Shown: one piece after another, positions 36,201 to 45,109 of the stretch
How positions within the stretch are numbered: the first letter of the stretch is position 1
How the letters are laid out: every line of letters starts with the position of its first letter
From: Clostridium celatum DSM 1785
GTDB lineage: Bacteria; Bacillota; Clostridia; Clostridiales; Clostridiaceae
Length of the DNA stretch: 64,000 bases
Assembly: GCF_000320405.1 (NCBI RefSeq)
Contig: NZ_KB291716.1
Location: 16,153-80,152 of the forward strand
Direction: 5' to 3'
The notes under the pieces: generated by a model
The model's input: the letters and a program-made list of their open reading frames with translations, nothing else
Told to the model about the DNA's origin: nothing
The model's database searches: none
Program-made: the position numbers and the translations under genes

Positions 36201-37621
36201 GATATCGACTTAAACTTTTCAGGAGATAACCAAGCTGATATTCATAAATATACAGAAGTTTTATTCGGTAAAGGATACGTATTTAAGGCAGGTACAATAG
36301 GAACAGTGGCTGAAAAAACTGCATATGGATTTGTTAAAAAATATTTAGATCAAAAAGGAATAGTGGTATCTCAAGCAGAAATCGAAAGATTAACAATAGG
36401 ATGTACAGGTATTAAAAGAACTACAGGACAACATCCAGGTGGTATCATGGTTGTACCTAATTATACAGATGTTTATAATTTTACGCCTATACAAAGACCA
36501 GCTGATGATTCTACATCCGATGTAACTACAACACATTTTGATTATCATTCAATTTCAGGTAGATTACTTAAGCTTGATATACTTGGACACGACGATCCGA
36601 CAGTACTTAGAATGCTTCAAGATATAACTGGAGTAGATCCTAAGACTATTCCACTTAATGATAAAAAAGTACTGTCTTTATTTACATCACCAGAAGCTTT
36701 AGGAGTTACTAAAGAGGAACTTGAATGTGAAGTCGGATCTTATGGACTTCCTGAGTTTGGTACAAAATTCGTTAGACAAATGCTTGTTGATACACAGCCA
36801 CAAACATTCTCAGATTTAGTTAGAATATCTGGCTTATCTCATGGTACAGACGTTTGGCTTAATAATGCTCAAACTTTATTAAGGAAGGATACACTACACT
36901 TAGAGATTGTATTGCAACAAGAGATGATATCATGGTATACCTTATGTATAAAGGTGTACCACCAAAAACAGCTTTTACAATAATGGAAAGTGTAAGAAAA
37001 GGTAAAGGCTTAACAGAAGAATTTGAAAAAATAATGAAGGAAAATAAAGTTGAAGATTGGTATATAGAGTCTTGTAAAAGAATTAAGTACATGTTCCCTA
37101 AAGGGCATGCTGTTGCATATGTTATGATGGCAGTTAGAGTTGCTTACTTTAAGGTTTATTATCCTTTAGCATATTATGCAACATACTTTACAGTAAGAGG
37201 TGCTGATGATTTTGATGCAGATTTAGTTTGTAAAGGAGAAAGTGCAGTACATGCTAAATTACAAGAACTATATGCTCTTGGAAATTCGGCATCAGTAAAG
37301 GATAAGGGTTTAATGACTGTACTTGAGCTTTCTTTTGAAATGTATAAGAGAGGTTTTAAAATGCTAAAGGTTGATTTATATAAATCAGATGCAACTAAAT
37401 TCCAAATTGTAGATAATGCATTGAGACCACCGCTAAGTTCTCTTCAAGGAGTTGGAGTAAATGCAGCTAAATCTATTGCAGAAGCTAGAAAAGATGGGGA
37501 ATTTATTTCAAAGGAAGATTTAAGGTTGAGATCAAAGGTTTCTAAGACAGTAATTGAAACTTTAAGTAATCATGGATGCTTAGAAGGAATGTCAGAAACA
37601 AACCAATTATCATTATTTTAG
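33274..37621 (+). pseudogene. polC: DNA polymerase III PolC-type, interrupted by two frameshifts
   Basis: Main leading-strand replicase of low-GC Firmicutes, with 3'-5' proofreading. Across three frames the protein is full length (about 1,445 residues). Part 1 has an OB-fold (IRDIDETSGFVAILGEV), PHP domain (VELHCHTTMSAMDGT) and DEDDh exonuclease (FDIETTGFSSKN, HNASFD, HHRAVDDA). Part 2 has the Cys4 zinc site (CPKC ... CPDC) and palm acids ([10 protein letters not shown]). Part 3 has [17 protein letters not shown] and the C-terminal domain. Loss of one A near 35338-35340 (GGK, expected [14 protein letters not shown]) and one A near 36878 (QTL, expected [11 protein letters not shown]) explain both breaks. 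PolC is essential, so these are most likely sequence errors. The ATG at 33274 follows AAGGGGGAAGA. Confidence 0.93.
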
Positions 37622-37631
37622 TTAAAAATTT

Positions 37632-37680
37632 AAATGATAAGTTGAAGTTAAAACGTAGAGTTTTCTTTAACTTATCATTT
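37632..37680 (+). terminator. Intrinsic terminator after polC
   Basis: 12-bp perfect arms AAATGATAAGTT (37632-37643) and 37669-37680, with T-rich sequence after. Confidence 0.75.
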
Positions 37681-37800
37681 TTATTTGTTAAAATTTTTAA
37701 GTGAGTATATTTGGTATAAAAAAATTTGTAAAAATTAAGATGTTAAGTGTTTCTCTTATAGATAGTTTTAGAATAATATAGAAATGAAGGGGGATGAAAA

Positions 37801-38712
37801 ATGGATTTATCAGTAATAATTAATAGTGTAATATCATTGTTTTTGATAATTTTGGTTGGTATTTATGGGAGTAAGAGAAATATTATTACAGGAGAAATTA
37901 ATAAAGGTTTAACTAATTTGTTGTTAGAAATAACATTGCCAGCTATGATAATTGTATCTTTTATTTTTGATATGAATGAAGAGGTTAAAAATAACATAAT
38001 AAAATGTTTTTATTATAGTCCTATAGTAATTTTAATAACAATAATAGTTTCATATTTATTACTTCTACCTTTAAAATCAGACAAAAAGGTAATAATTCAA
38101 TTTGCAAATGTTTTTTCAAACTGTGGCTTTATAGGATTTCCTGTAATAATTAGTATTTTTGGAGCTGAAGGAGTAATTTATGCATCTATATTTAATATGT
38201 ATTTTACTATATTTTTATGGACTTATGGAGTTTTGTTATATACAGGTAAGGTTAGTTTTAAAGATATAAAAAAGGTTATTTTAAATCCTTCAATTATTGC
38301 AGTAGTTATAGGATTAATAATTATGATTTTTAATTTAAATTTACCAACTGTAATTTTGAATACTTTAGATTTAGTAGGTTCATTAACAGGTCCTTTATCA
38401 ATGATTATAGTAGGAGTTATACTTTCAAAGGCTAATTTTATAAAATATTTAAAGGATTTTACTATATATTATAGTGCATTTTTAAAATTAATTTTATTGC
38501 CTATTATTCTTATAATAATATCTAAAGTGATAAATGATAATTCTATAGTAGTTAAGACTTTGATTGTACTTACTGCAATGCCGGCAGCTGCAATGACATC
38601 AATTTTAGCTGAAAGCTATGAAAAAGAAGTAGAATATTCAGCAATAATTGTTTTTATAACTACATTATTATTCTTAGTAACATTTCCAATTTTATTGAAA
38701 TTCATATTATAG
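37801..38712 (+). CDS. AEC-family transporter (auxin efflux carrier type)
   Basis: 303-residue membrane protein with about ten hydrophobic segments in two halves of five, the AEC/BASS layout. FANVFSNCGFIGFPV (near residues 102-116) is the conserved N-G-F-G-P helix-break motif of AEC carriers; TAMPAAAMTSILAE near the C-terminus is its counterpart. Bacterial members move malate, malonate or other organic anions. Substrate unknown. GGGGGATGAAAA precedes the ATG. Confidence 0.88.
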   Translation: MDLSVIINSVISLFLIILVGIYGSKRNIITGEINKGLTNLLLEITLPAMIIVSFIFDMNEEVKNNIIKCFYYSPIVILITIIVSYLLLLPLKSDKKVIIQFANVFSNCGFIGFPVIISIFGAEGVIYASIFNMYFTIFLWTYGVLLYTGKVSFKDIKKVILNPSIIAVVIGLIIMIFNLNLPTVILNTLDLVGSLTGPLSMIIVGVILSKANFIKYLKDFTIYYSAFLKLILLPIILIIISKVINDNSIVVKTLIVLTAMPAAAMTSILAESYEKEVEYSAIIVFITTLLFLVTFPILLKFIL

Positions 38713-38804
38713 AAAATATATTTTTATTAAGTATTAAAGAACACATTAATTATTAAAAACATAACATGTAGATAAAGAATAATTAGCACTAAAAGGGGAA
38801 TGTA

Positions 38805-39608
38805 GTGAGTTATAATTCAATTTATAATATTATTGGATTAAATAATGAAATTAATAGACTTGAAATGCAAGCAAAGCTTGGTTGGAAAAAAGAGTTTAGA
38901 ACTCTAAAATGGTTAGGTTTAAGAGATGGAATGAAGATATTAGATGTAGGTTCTGGAACAGGAGTCTATAGTGAATTATTATTAGATAACTTACCTAATT
39001 CAAATATAACTGATTTAGAAGTTGATAAAAATATGCTTAGTATAGCAAAGGAAAGATTAAAGAAGTATTCGGAAGGAAGAATTAATTTCAAGTATGGATC
39101 TATTTTAGATAGTGGTCTTTCTGAAAACACCTATGATTTCATAATTTGCAGATTTGTATTTCAACATTTAGAAAATCCATTTGAAGCAGCAAAAGAAGTA
39201 TATAGACTATTAAAACCAGGTGGTATAGTTGTAATAATAGACTCTGATAGGGGACTTTATGGTGTAAGTGATCCAGATATGTTATTCAAAAGTGGTAGAG
39301 GCTATATAAGCCAAATAGAAAAACGTGTAGGTTGGAATAGAGAAATAGGTAGAAAGCTTGTAAAAATATTAAAATATCAAGGATTTGAAAAATTAGATTT
39401 TGAAGCTGTTACTATTCATAGTGATATAGTAGGTATAAAAAACATAATTGGAACTCCCAAAATAGGACAACAAGAATTGAAAATGATATCAAGAAAAAAT
39501 CCACGAATAGCAAAAATTTTAAAACTATGTAATGATACAAATTTAAGTAATAATTGTACAATAATATTTTTAAATTTAATGGCGAAAGGAGTAAAACCTT
39601 TTAATTAG
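38805..39608 (+). CDS. SAM-dependent class I methyltransferase
   Basis: 267 residues. The SAM site is ILDVGSGTGVYSELL (motif I), with motif II-like ITDLEVDKNML, motif post-II YDFIICRFVFQHLENP, and LLKPGGIVVIIDSD (motif III). The methyl acceptor is not evident; its UbiE/COQ5-like layout suggests a small molecule. Starts with GTG after AAAAGGGG. Confidence 0.88.
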   Translation: MSYNSIYNIIGLNNEINRLEMQAKLGWKKEFRTLKWLGLRDGMKILDVGSGTGVYSELLLDNLPNSNITDLEVDKNMLSIAKERLKKYSEGRINFKYGSILDSGLSENTYDFIICRFVFQHLENPFEAAKEVYRLLKPGGIVVIIDSDRGLYGVSDPDMLFKSGRGYISQIEKRVGWNREIGRKLVKILKYQGFEKLDFEAVTIHSDIVGIKNIIGTPKIGQQELKMISRKNPRIAKILKLCNDTNLSNNCTIIFLNLMAKGVKPFN

Positions 39609-39646
39609 TGGGTAGTATTAATAGAAAATATATTTGAGAGAAATAT

Positions 39647-39690
39647 AAAAAAGAGATAAATCAGTAATAAACTGACTTTATCTCTTTTTT
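39647..39690 (+). terminator. Strong intrinsic terminator
   Basis: 14-bp outer stem (39647-39660 with 39677-39690) extended by TCAGT/ACTGA, loop AATAA, ending in a T run. Ends the methyltransferase transcript and can also serve the convergent small gene. Confidence 0.88.
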
Positions 39691-39719
39691 TAAACTATAA
39701 ATACTAACTTCTAAATAAG

Positions 39720-39875
39720 TTATCTCCACCATTTCGGCAATGATTTATTTGGAGCAGTAATTGAATAATTTGTAATTTTTGATTTATTTTCAACTAAAAT
39801 AGAATATATATTAGATGTTGAAAACATAGATAATGTTAAAAAAAGTATTGGTATATACATAAGAAATTTTTTCAT
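39720..39875 (-). CDS. 51-residue secreted or membrane peptide
   Basis: Small gene with an excellent ribosome binding site (ATGGAGGTTACAA before the ATG). It starts MKKFLMYIPILFLTLSMFST, a signal-peptide-like stretch, continues through a polar middle (VENKSKITNYSITAPNK) and ends SLPKWWR. Family not recognised. The shape (basic start, hydrophobic core, short polar C-terminus with Trp-Trp) is that of a precursor for a signalling or antimicrobial peptide, but no sensor, protease or transporter partner is adjacent. It lies 70 bases upstream of nothing on its own strand except the terminator region. Confidence 0.6.
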   Translation of the reverse strand: MKKFLMYIPILFLTLSMFSTSNIYSILVENKSKITNYSITAPNKSLPKWWR

Positions 39876-39943
39876 TTGTAACCTCCATAAAATAACTACT
39901 AAAACTATTTATTTTAAGTATGTTACAAATTTAATAAAAATAT

Positions 39944-40366
39944 TTATGTTTTTAAATCAAATTTATGTCCACATCTTTTACATGTAACTACTATCTTACC
40001 TTTTTTTCTAGGTAAGCGTAATTTTTGCTTACAGTTAGGACACTTTGTAATTTTATAATTTCTAAATTCAATATATCTTTTTTTAAAGTTATCAAAGTAA
40101 ATAACTAAATTATTTAAATCATAAACAGGAAGATTATATGGGATAGATTTACCAAATTTTTTTAAAATTTTATTTGTGTATGTAAAAAATATATTATATT
40201 CTTCTTTTCTTTTATATATTTTTTTTGAAAAAGCTCTATAGATTGCATAAATTAAGATTATAAGTGCTAAAAGTCTTGTTATATCAAAAATATTAAGTAT
40301 TGCTGCAAGTAAAGTTAGCAATAGGGATAACAAATCTACTCCATATCTACCTTGTAAAAATTTCAT
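39944..40366 (-). CDS. Membrane protein with C-terminal zinc ribbon
   Basis: 140 residues. Two hydrophobic segments (about 10-45) are followed by a basic cytoplasmic region and a CPNCKQKLRLPRKKGKIVVTCKRCGHKF zinc ribbon with four Cys, similar to MJ0042-type or zinc-ribbon domains that bind DNA or RNA. Role unknown. The ATG at 40366 has AAGGAGTG upstream; the longer reading is unsupported. Confidence 0.75.
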   Translation of the reverse strand: MKFLQGRYGVDLLSLLLTLLAAILNIFDITRLLALIILIYAIYRAFSKKIYKRKEEYNIFFTYTNKILKKFGKSIPYNLPVYDLNNLVIYFDNFKKRYIEFRNYKITKCPNCKQKLRLPRKKGKIVVTCKRCGHKFDLKT

Positions 40367-40488
40367 ATAAACACTCCTTATATTAAAATATAAATTTACC
40401 ATAATTATAATATATTTTATAACCATGTACAATTTATATTATGAGAATAAATAATGAATAAAAAGTTAATAAAAAGAAATAATAAAAG

Positions 40489-40566
40489 CATAGTCATCTA
40501 GTTACAAAGTAACTAGAATTTGATTATGGGGCGTTGCAGCACAAAATGCAACGTCTTTTGTATTTT
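40489..40566 (+). ncRNA. Putative small structured RNA with its own terminator
   Basis: First domain: CATAGTCA (40489-40496) pairs with TGATTATG (40521-40528, one G-U), enclosing a perfect 9-bp hairpin (TCTAGTTAC, loop AAA, GTAACTAGA), with a three-base bulge ATT on one side. After GGG comes a second stem, CGTTGCA (40532-40538) with TGCAACG (40547-40553), then TCTTTTGTATTTT, a typical intrinsic terminator. It lies about 90 bases before the subtilisin gene. It may be a small RNA or the aptamer-plus-terminator of a riboswitch. No known class was recognised. Confidence 0.5.
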
Positions 40567-40655
40567 ATAAACCTTTCGTAACCATAATAATGTTTACTTC
40601 GTATTTTATTATTAGAAGATAAAAATAATCTAATGATAAAATGAGGGGAAATATT

Positions 40656-41645
40656 ATGATAAACAGAGATATAAATTTAACTTCATATACAGTACTTCAG
40701 CAACAAAGTGTAGCTAGTGGTATTCCAGATGGAGTTAATATTATAGATGCACCAAAGTTTTGGGATAGAGGTAGAAAGGGAGAAAATATTACTATTGCTG
40801 TTATTGATACTGGATGTGATATTACCCATATTAATTTAAAGGATAGAATAGTAGGTGTAAGAAATTTTACTGATGATGATAAAGGAAATACGAGTATTGT
40901 AACAGATTATGTTGGACATGGAACTCATGTTGCAGGAATTATTGCCGCAAGTGAGATAGGAAATGGAGTAGTAGGAGTTGCACCTAAAGCAAATCTTTTA
41001 ATAATTAAGGCTTTAAGTAAAAATGGAGGTAACTACAACTGGATTGTAGATGGGATAAATTATTCAGTGAAACAAAATGTTAATATAATCTCAATGTCTT
41101 TAGGTGGAAAATATGACGATATTGCACTTCATGATGCTATAAAAAATGCAGTAAATAAGGGGATACTTGTAGTATGTGCAGCGGGAAATGATGGAGATGC
41201 AAAAGCTAAAACAACAGAATTAAGTTATCCTGCTGCTTATAATGAAGTAATATCTGTTGGGTCTATTAATGCAAATAAAGAAAGTAGTAGATTTTCAGCT
41301 TCAAATAATCAAGTTGATTTAGTTGCACCTGGACAAGGATATAATAATAGGGGAATATTATCAACAGCACCAGGAAATAAATTTGCTGAGATGCAAGGAA
41401 CATCTATGGCAACACCGCATGTTGCAGGAGCATTGGCATTAATAATTAATTGGGCAGAAGATGTATTTAAAAGAAAATTAAGTGAAACAGAAATTTATGC
41501 ACAATTAATTAAGAAAACTGTATCATTAGGATATGATAAAAATATTGAAGGAAACGGAATGTTATATTTAACTATAGATGATTTGATGGGGAAAATTATA
41601 AAAGATGATAAATTAATAAGTGAAATATTAAAAAATAGCTTCTAA
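40656..41645 (+). CDS. Subtilisin-like serine protease (S8), intracellular type
   Basis: 329 residues without signal peptide. Catalytic triad: Asp in AVIDTGCD, His in GHGTHVAGI, Ser in GTSMATPHVAG; the oxyanion Asn is in AAGNDGD. The short N-terminal extension (SGIPDGVNIIDAPKFWDRG) resembles the inhibitory LIPY/F-type propeptide region of intracellular subtilisins, suggesting a cytoplasmic protein-turnover role. The ATG at 40656 follows AGGGGAAATATT. A terminator-bearing structured RNA lies upstream and could attenuate it. Confidence 0.9.
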   Translation: MINRDINLTSYTVLQQQSVASGIPDGVNIIDAPKFWDRGRKGENITIAVIDTGCDITHINLKDRIVGVRNFTDDDKGNTSIVTDYVGHGTHVAGIIAASEIGNGVVGVAPKANLLIIKALSKNGGNYNWIVDGINYSVKQNVNIISMSLGGKYDDIALHDAIKNAVNKGILVVCAAGNDGDAKAKTTELSYPAAYNEVISVGSINANKESSRFSASNNQVDLVAPGQGYNNRGILSTAPGNKFAEMQGTSMATPHVAGALALIINWAEDVFKRKLSETEIYAQLIKKTVSLGYDKNIEGNGMLYLTIDDLMGKIIKDDKLISEILKNSF

Positions 41646-41673
41646 TAAAATAGAATTATTATTAAAAATATAA

Positions 41674-41719
41674 AACTGAAGTATTAGTAAATATTAAGAT
41701 GTATATCAATACTTCGGTT
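41674..41719 (+). terminator. Intrinsic terminator after protease
   Basis: 12-bp arms with one T-G pair (AACTGAAGTATT, 41674-41685, with 41708-41719), moderate loop, T-containing tail. Confidence 0.6.
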
Positions 41720-41779
41720 TACATATAAATGAAAAATGTTTCAAAAATGTAAAAAATACAATTAATAATTTTTAAGGTA

Positions 41780-41807
41780 TTGACTAAAAAAAAACAAGGT
41801 ATATAAT
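41780..41807 (+). promoter_or_regulatory. htpG promoter
   Basis: TTGACT (41780-41785), 16-base spacer, TATAAT (41802-41807): a vegetative sigma-A type promoter ahead of the CIRCE site. Confidence 0.8.
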
Positions 41808-41818
41808 AAAAATATGTA

Positions 41819-41845
41819 TTAGCACTCGAGTTTGGTGAGTGCTAA
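41819..41845. promoter_or_regulatory. CIRCE element (HrcA operator)
   Basis: Perfect TTAGCACTC-N9-GAGTGCTAA just downstream of the promoter -10, 27 bases before the htpG start. It is the binding site of the heat-shock repressor HrcA. Confidence 0.97.
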
Positions 41846-41872
41846 CAATCAAGTATGTAAGGAGAGAGTTTT

Positions 41873-43753
41873 ATGGAAACAAAACAATTTAAAGCAGAGT
41901 CTAAAAGACTTTTAGACTTAATGATTAATTCAATTTATACGCATAGAGAAATCTTCTTAAGAGAGCTTATATCTAATGCAAGTGATGCAATTGATAAAAT
42001 TTATTATAAAGCATTATCATCAGATAATATAAGTTTTAATAAGGAAGATTATTTTATAAAGGTATCAATAGATAAAGATAACAGAATAATAAAAATATCT
42101 GATACTGGTATTGGTATGACAAAAGAAGAGTTAGATGATAACTTAGGTGTTATTGCTAAAAGTGGTTCTCTTCAATTTAAGAAAGAAAATGAAGCTAAAG
42201 AAGGTTATGATATAATAGGTCAATTTGGTGTTGGTTTCTATTCGTCATTTTTAATAGCAGATAAAGTAACTGTTATTACTAAAGCTTTTGGAAGTGATGA
42301 AGCTTACAAGTGGGAGTCTAAAGGTGTTGAAGGTTATACTATAGAGCCAGCTACAAAGGAAACTATAGGTACAGATATAATATTACATTTAAAAGAAAAT
42401 ACTGAAGATGAAAATTTTGATGAATATTTAAATGAATATAAAATTAAATCATTAATTAAAAAATATTCAGATTTTATAAGATATCCAATAAAAATGGATA
42501 TAACTGAAAGAAAACTTAAAGAAGGAACAGAAAATGAATATGAAGATTACGTTGAAGAAAAAGTAATTAATAGTATGGTTCCTATTTGGAGAAAAAATAA
42601 AAGTGAATTAAGTAAGGAAGATTATGATAATTTCTATAATGAAAAGCATTTTGGATTTGATAAGCCATTAAAACATATTCATTTAAGTGTAGATGGAACT
42701 GTAAGTTACAATGCAATTTTATATATTCCAGAAAATATGCCATATGATTTCTATACAAAAGATTATGAGAAAGGATTAGAACTTTATTCAAATGGTGTAA
42801 TGATTATGAATAAATGTTCTGATTTACTTCCAGATTACTTTGGATTTGTAAAAGGAATTGTTGATTCAGAAGATTTATCTTTAAATATTTCTAGGGAAAT
42901 TCTTCAACATGATAGACAATTAAGATTTATTGCTAAAAATATAAAGAATAAAATAAAGAGCGAATTAGAAAAAATGCTTAAAAATGAAAGAGAAAGCTAT
43001 GAAAAATTCTATTCTGCTTTTGGAAGAACATTAAAATTTGGTGTTTATGATAATTTTGGAGCAGAAAAAGAAGTTCTTCAAGATTTATTAATGTTCTATT
43101 CTTCAAAGGAAAAGAAGATGGTAACTTTAGATGAGTATGTTACTAGAATGTCTGAAGAACAAAAATATATTTATTATGCAACAGGTGAATCTATAGCAAG
43201 AATAGAAAAAATGCCACAAATCGATCTTTTACTAGATAAAGGATATGAAATCTTATATTGTACTGATGATATTGATGAATTTGCAATTAAGATGTTAATG
43301 AAATATAAAGATAAAGAGTTTAAGTCAGTATATAGCGATGATTTAGGAATAGAAAATAATGATGAAAAAGATTCAAATAATGAAAATGAAGAAGAAAGCA
43401 AAGCTTTATTTGAAACAATGAGAGAAGTTTTAAATAATAAAGTTAAGGCTGTTAAGGCTTCAAAGAGATTAAAGAAACATCCAGTTTGCTTATCAAATGA
43501 AGGTGAAATTTCAATTGAGATGGAAAAAGTTTTAAATTCTATGCCTAATAATCAAGGAGTAAAAGCCGATAAAGTATTAGAAATTAATGTTAATCATGAA
43601 GTTTATAATGCTTTGAAAGATGCCTATGAAAATGACAAAGAAAAATTAGGATTATACACAAATTTATTGTATAATCAAGCCTTATTAATAGAAGGTTTAT
43701 CAATTGAAGATCCAGTTGAATTTACAAATAATATTTGTAAATTAATGAAGTAG
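41873..43753 (+). CDS. htpG: Molecular chaperone HtpG (Hsp90)
   Basis: 626-residue cytosolic ATP-dependent chaperone dimer. The N-terminal GHKL ATPase motifs are present: [15 protein letters not shown] (catalytic Glu and Asn), DTGIGMT, and [11 protein letters not shown]. The middle domain has [14 protein letters not shown] with the catalytic-loop Arg. The C-terminal dimerisation domain lacks the eukaryotic MEEVD tail. An acidic insert ([15 protein letters not shown]) sits near residue 490. Expression should follow HrcA control through the upstream CIRCE. Single-gene unit closed by a long terminator. Confidence 0.97.
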   Translation: METKQFKAESKRLLDLMINSIYTHREIFLRELISNASDAIDKIYYKALSSDNISFNKEDYFIKVSIDKDNRIIKISDTGIGMTKEELDDNLGVIAKSGSLQFKKENEAKEGYDIIGQFGVGFYSSFLIADKVTVITKAFGSDEAYKWESKGVEGYTIEPATKETIGTDIILHLKENTEDENFDEYLNEYKIKSLIKKYSDFIRYPIKMDITERKLKEGTENEYEDYVEEKVINSMVPIWRKNKSELSKEDYDNFYNEKHFGFDKPLKHIHLSVDGTVSYNAILYIPENMPYDFYTKDYEKGLELYSNGVMIMNKCSDLLPDYFGFVKGIVDSEDLSLNISREILQHDRQLRFIAKNIKNKIKSELEKMLKNERESYEKFYSAFGRTLKFGVYDNFGAEKEVLQDLLMFYSSKEKKMVTLDEYVTRMSEEQKYIYYATGESIARIEKMPQIDLLLDKGYEILYCTDDIDEFAIKMLMKYKDKEFKSVYSDDLGIENNDEKDSNNENEEESKALFETMREVLNNKVKAVKASKRLKKHPVCLSNEGEISIEMEKVLNSMPNNQGVKADKVLEINVNHEVYNALKDAYENDKEKLGLYTNLLYNQALLIEGLSIEDPVEFTNNICKLMK

Positions 43754-43765
43754 ATATGATAAAAA

Positions 43766-43803
43766 AATAGTAGTAGCAAAATAGTAATTTTGCTACTACT
43801 ATT
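43766..43803. terminator. Bidirectional terminator
   Basis: Perfect 16-bp arms (AATAGTAGTAGCAAAA, 43766-43781, with 43788-43803), short loop, between convergent htpG and the flavin oxidoreductase. Confidence 0.88.
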
Positions 43804-43811
43804 CTTATTTA

Positions 43812-44873
43812 TTAATTTAATTCTGAAGTAAGTTCTGATAAAAGTTCTTGTACAGAAACAATTTTATTAATTTTATAGGCATTAGAACCACAGAATATTA
43901 AACCATTATCAATATCTCCAGAAACTGCATCAATTAAAGCTTTGCTTATACAATATGGTGTAGTCAGAGGATTACATGGAACTAAGCAATTATAACATTT
44001 GCTTATTTTTTTATGTTCTGAATTTAATGATTCTAAAAATTTGTTATTAATAGCTCTACCAGGCATTCCTACAGGACTTTTAACTATTTTAATGTCATCT
44101 TTTGTAGAATTTACATAAGCATTTTTAAAGTTTATATGAGCATCACATTCATCTGTAGCAACAAACCTAGTTCCAATCTGGACACCACTAGCCCCTAATG
44201 AAAGATATTTTTTTATGTCAGATGAATTAAATACGCCACCACCAACTATAACTGGAATTTTGCAGTTGTAAGTTTTTTCGTAATTAGCAATTTCTTCTAA
44301 AATAGAAGAAACATTATCATCAAAATTTATAATGTCATCATTAAGCTTATCTGCTTTAAACCCTAAATGACCGCCTGCCTCAGGACCTTCTATAATAAAA
44401 CCATCTGCAACTTTATCATAATGTTTTTTCCAATAAGAAAAAATAAGTTTTGTAGCTTTTAATGATGATACTATAGGAAATATTTTTATAGAGCTACCTT
44501 TTGTATATTCTGGTAATTTTAGAGGTAAACCAGCGCCTGATATAATAATGTCAGCACCAGCTTCGATAGTTGCTTTTACAATATCACTATAATTATTCAT
44601 AGCAACCATAATATTTACCCCAATAATTCCATTATTACTAATTTCTTTAGCTTTTTTTATATGTTTTTTTAAAGATCTAAGATTAGCTTGAAGAGTATTA
44701 CTTTCAAAATCTTCTTCTAAATAACCAGGTTGAGCAGCAGAAATAACACCTATTCCTCCGAATTTTGACACAGTTCCTGCTAGTTTAGATAAGGATACAC
44801 CAACTCCCATTCCTCCTTGAATAATTGGTATAGAAGCTTTTAAATTCCCTATTATTAATGGATTAAATTTCAT
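43812..44873 (-). CDS. NAD(P)H-dependent flavin oxidoreductase / nitronate monooxygenase-like (FabK paralogue)
   Basis: 353-residue FMN TIM-barrel enzyme of the nitronate monooxygenase/FabK superfamily: PIIQGGMGVGVS at the N-terminus, EGPEAGGHLGF (the substrate-binding His region), VIVGGGVFNSSDI and LGASGVQIGTRFVAT (FMN phosphate binding). It has a C-terminal Cys cluster (KCYNCLVPCNP, then CISK) not present in FabK, so its role probably differs. It diverges from the fab operon and an operator of fatty-acid type lies 23 bases before its start, suggesting co-regulation with lipid synthesis. Confidence 0.85.
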   Translation of the reverse strand: MKFNPLIIGNLKASIPIIQGGMGVGVSLSKLAGTVSKFGGIGVISAAQPGYLEEDFESNTLQANLRSLKKHIKKAKEISNNGIIGVNIMVAMNNYSDIVKATIEAGADIIISGAGLPLKLPEYTKGSSIKIFPIVSSLKATKLIFSYWKKHYDKVADGFIIEGPEAGGHLGFKADKLNDDIINFDDNVSSILEEIANYEKTYNCKIPVIVGGGVFNSSDIKKYLSLGASGVQIGTRFVATDECDAHINFKNAYVNSTKDDIKIVKSPVGMPGRAINNKFLESLNSEHKKISKCYNCLVPCNPLTTPYCISKALIDAVSGDIDNGLIFCGSNAYKINKIVSVQELLSELTSELN

Positions 44874-44895
44874 GATCTATCTCCTTTCAAATCAA

Positions 44896-45080
44896 ATATT
44901 TTGACAATCAAAATATATTTGTAGTATAATACAGGTGCAGAAAAATAGCAACAAAAAAATAAATATTGACAATAATTCAAATAATAGTTAAAATCTAATT
45001 GTTTGATGCTCAAAATATTTAAAGGAGGAACAATATTGAACTATACAAAAAATTTTTACAGATTAATTTGACTGTCAAAT
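44896..45080. promoter_or_regulatory. Three FabT-type operator boxes in the divergent fab promoter region
   Basis: Three sites share TTTGA-N3-TCAAA: a perfect palindrome with 9-bp arms ATATTTTGA (44896-44916), a shorter one around 45002-45014, and ATTTGA-CTG-TCAAAT (45066-45080). They resemble boxes bound by the MarR-type regulator FabT. No fabT gene lies next to the operon, where it often stands. Confidence 0.65.
45036..45071 (+). other. 11-codon ORF before fabH (leader or gene remnant)
   Basis: TTG start after a perfect AAAGGAGG (45021-45028) encodes MNYTKNFYRLI and stops at TGA inside the third operator box. Such a strong ribosome site for so short an ORF suggests either a leader peptide or the 5' end of a deleted gene, possibly a fabT-like regulator. 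Confidence 0.4.
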
Positions 45081-45109
45081 AATTAGATGATAAAAACAAA
45101 GGTGTGAAG

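Noticed and set aside
35338-36880. Programmed frameshifting or split (intein-like) polC
   Set aside because: Single-base losses restore perfect continuity, there is no slippery heptamer plus pseudoknot pattern at both sites, and no intein or split-intein motifs are present.
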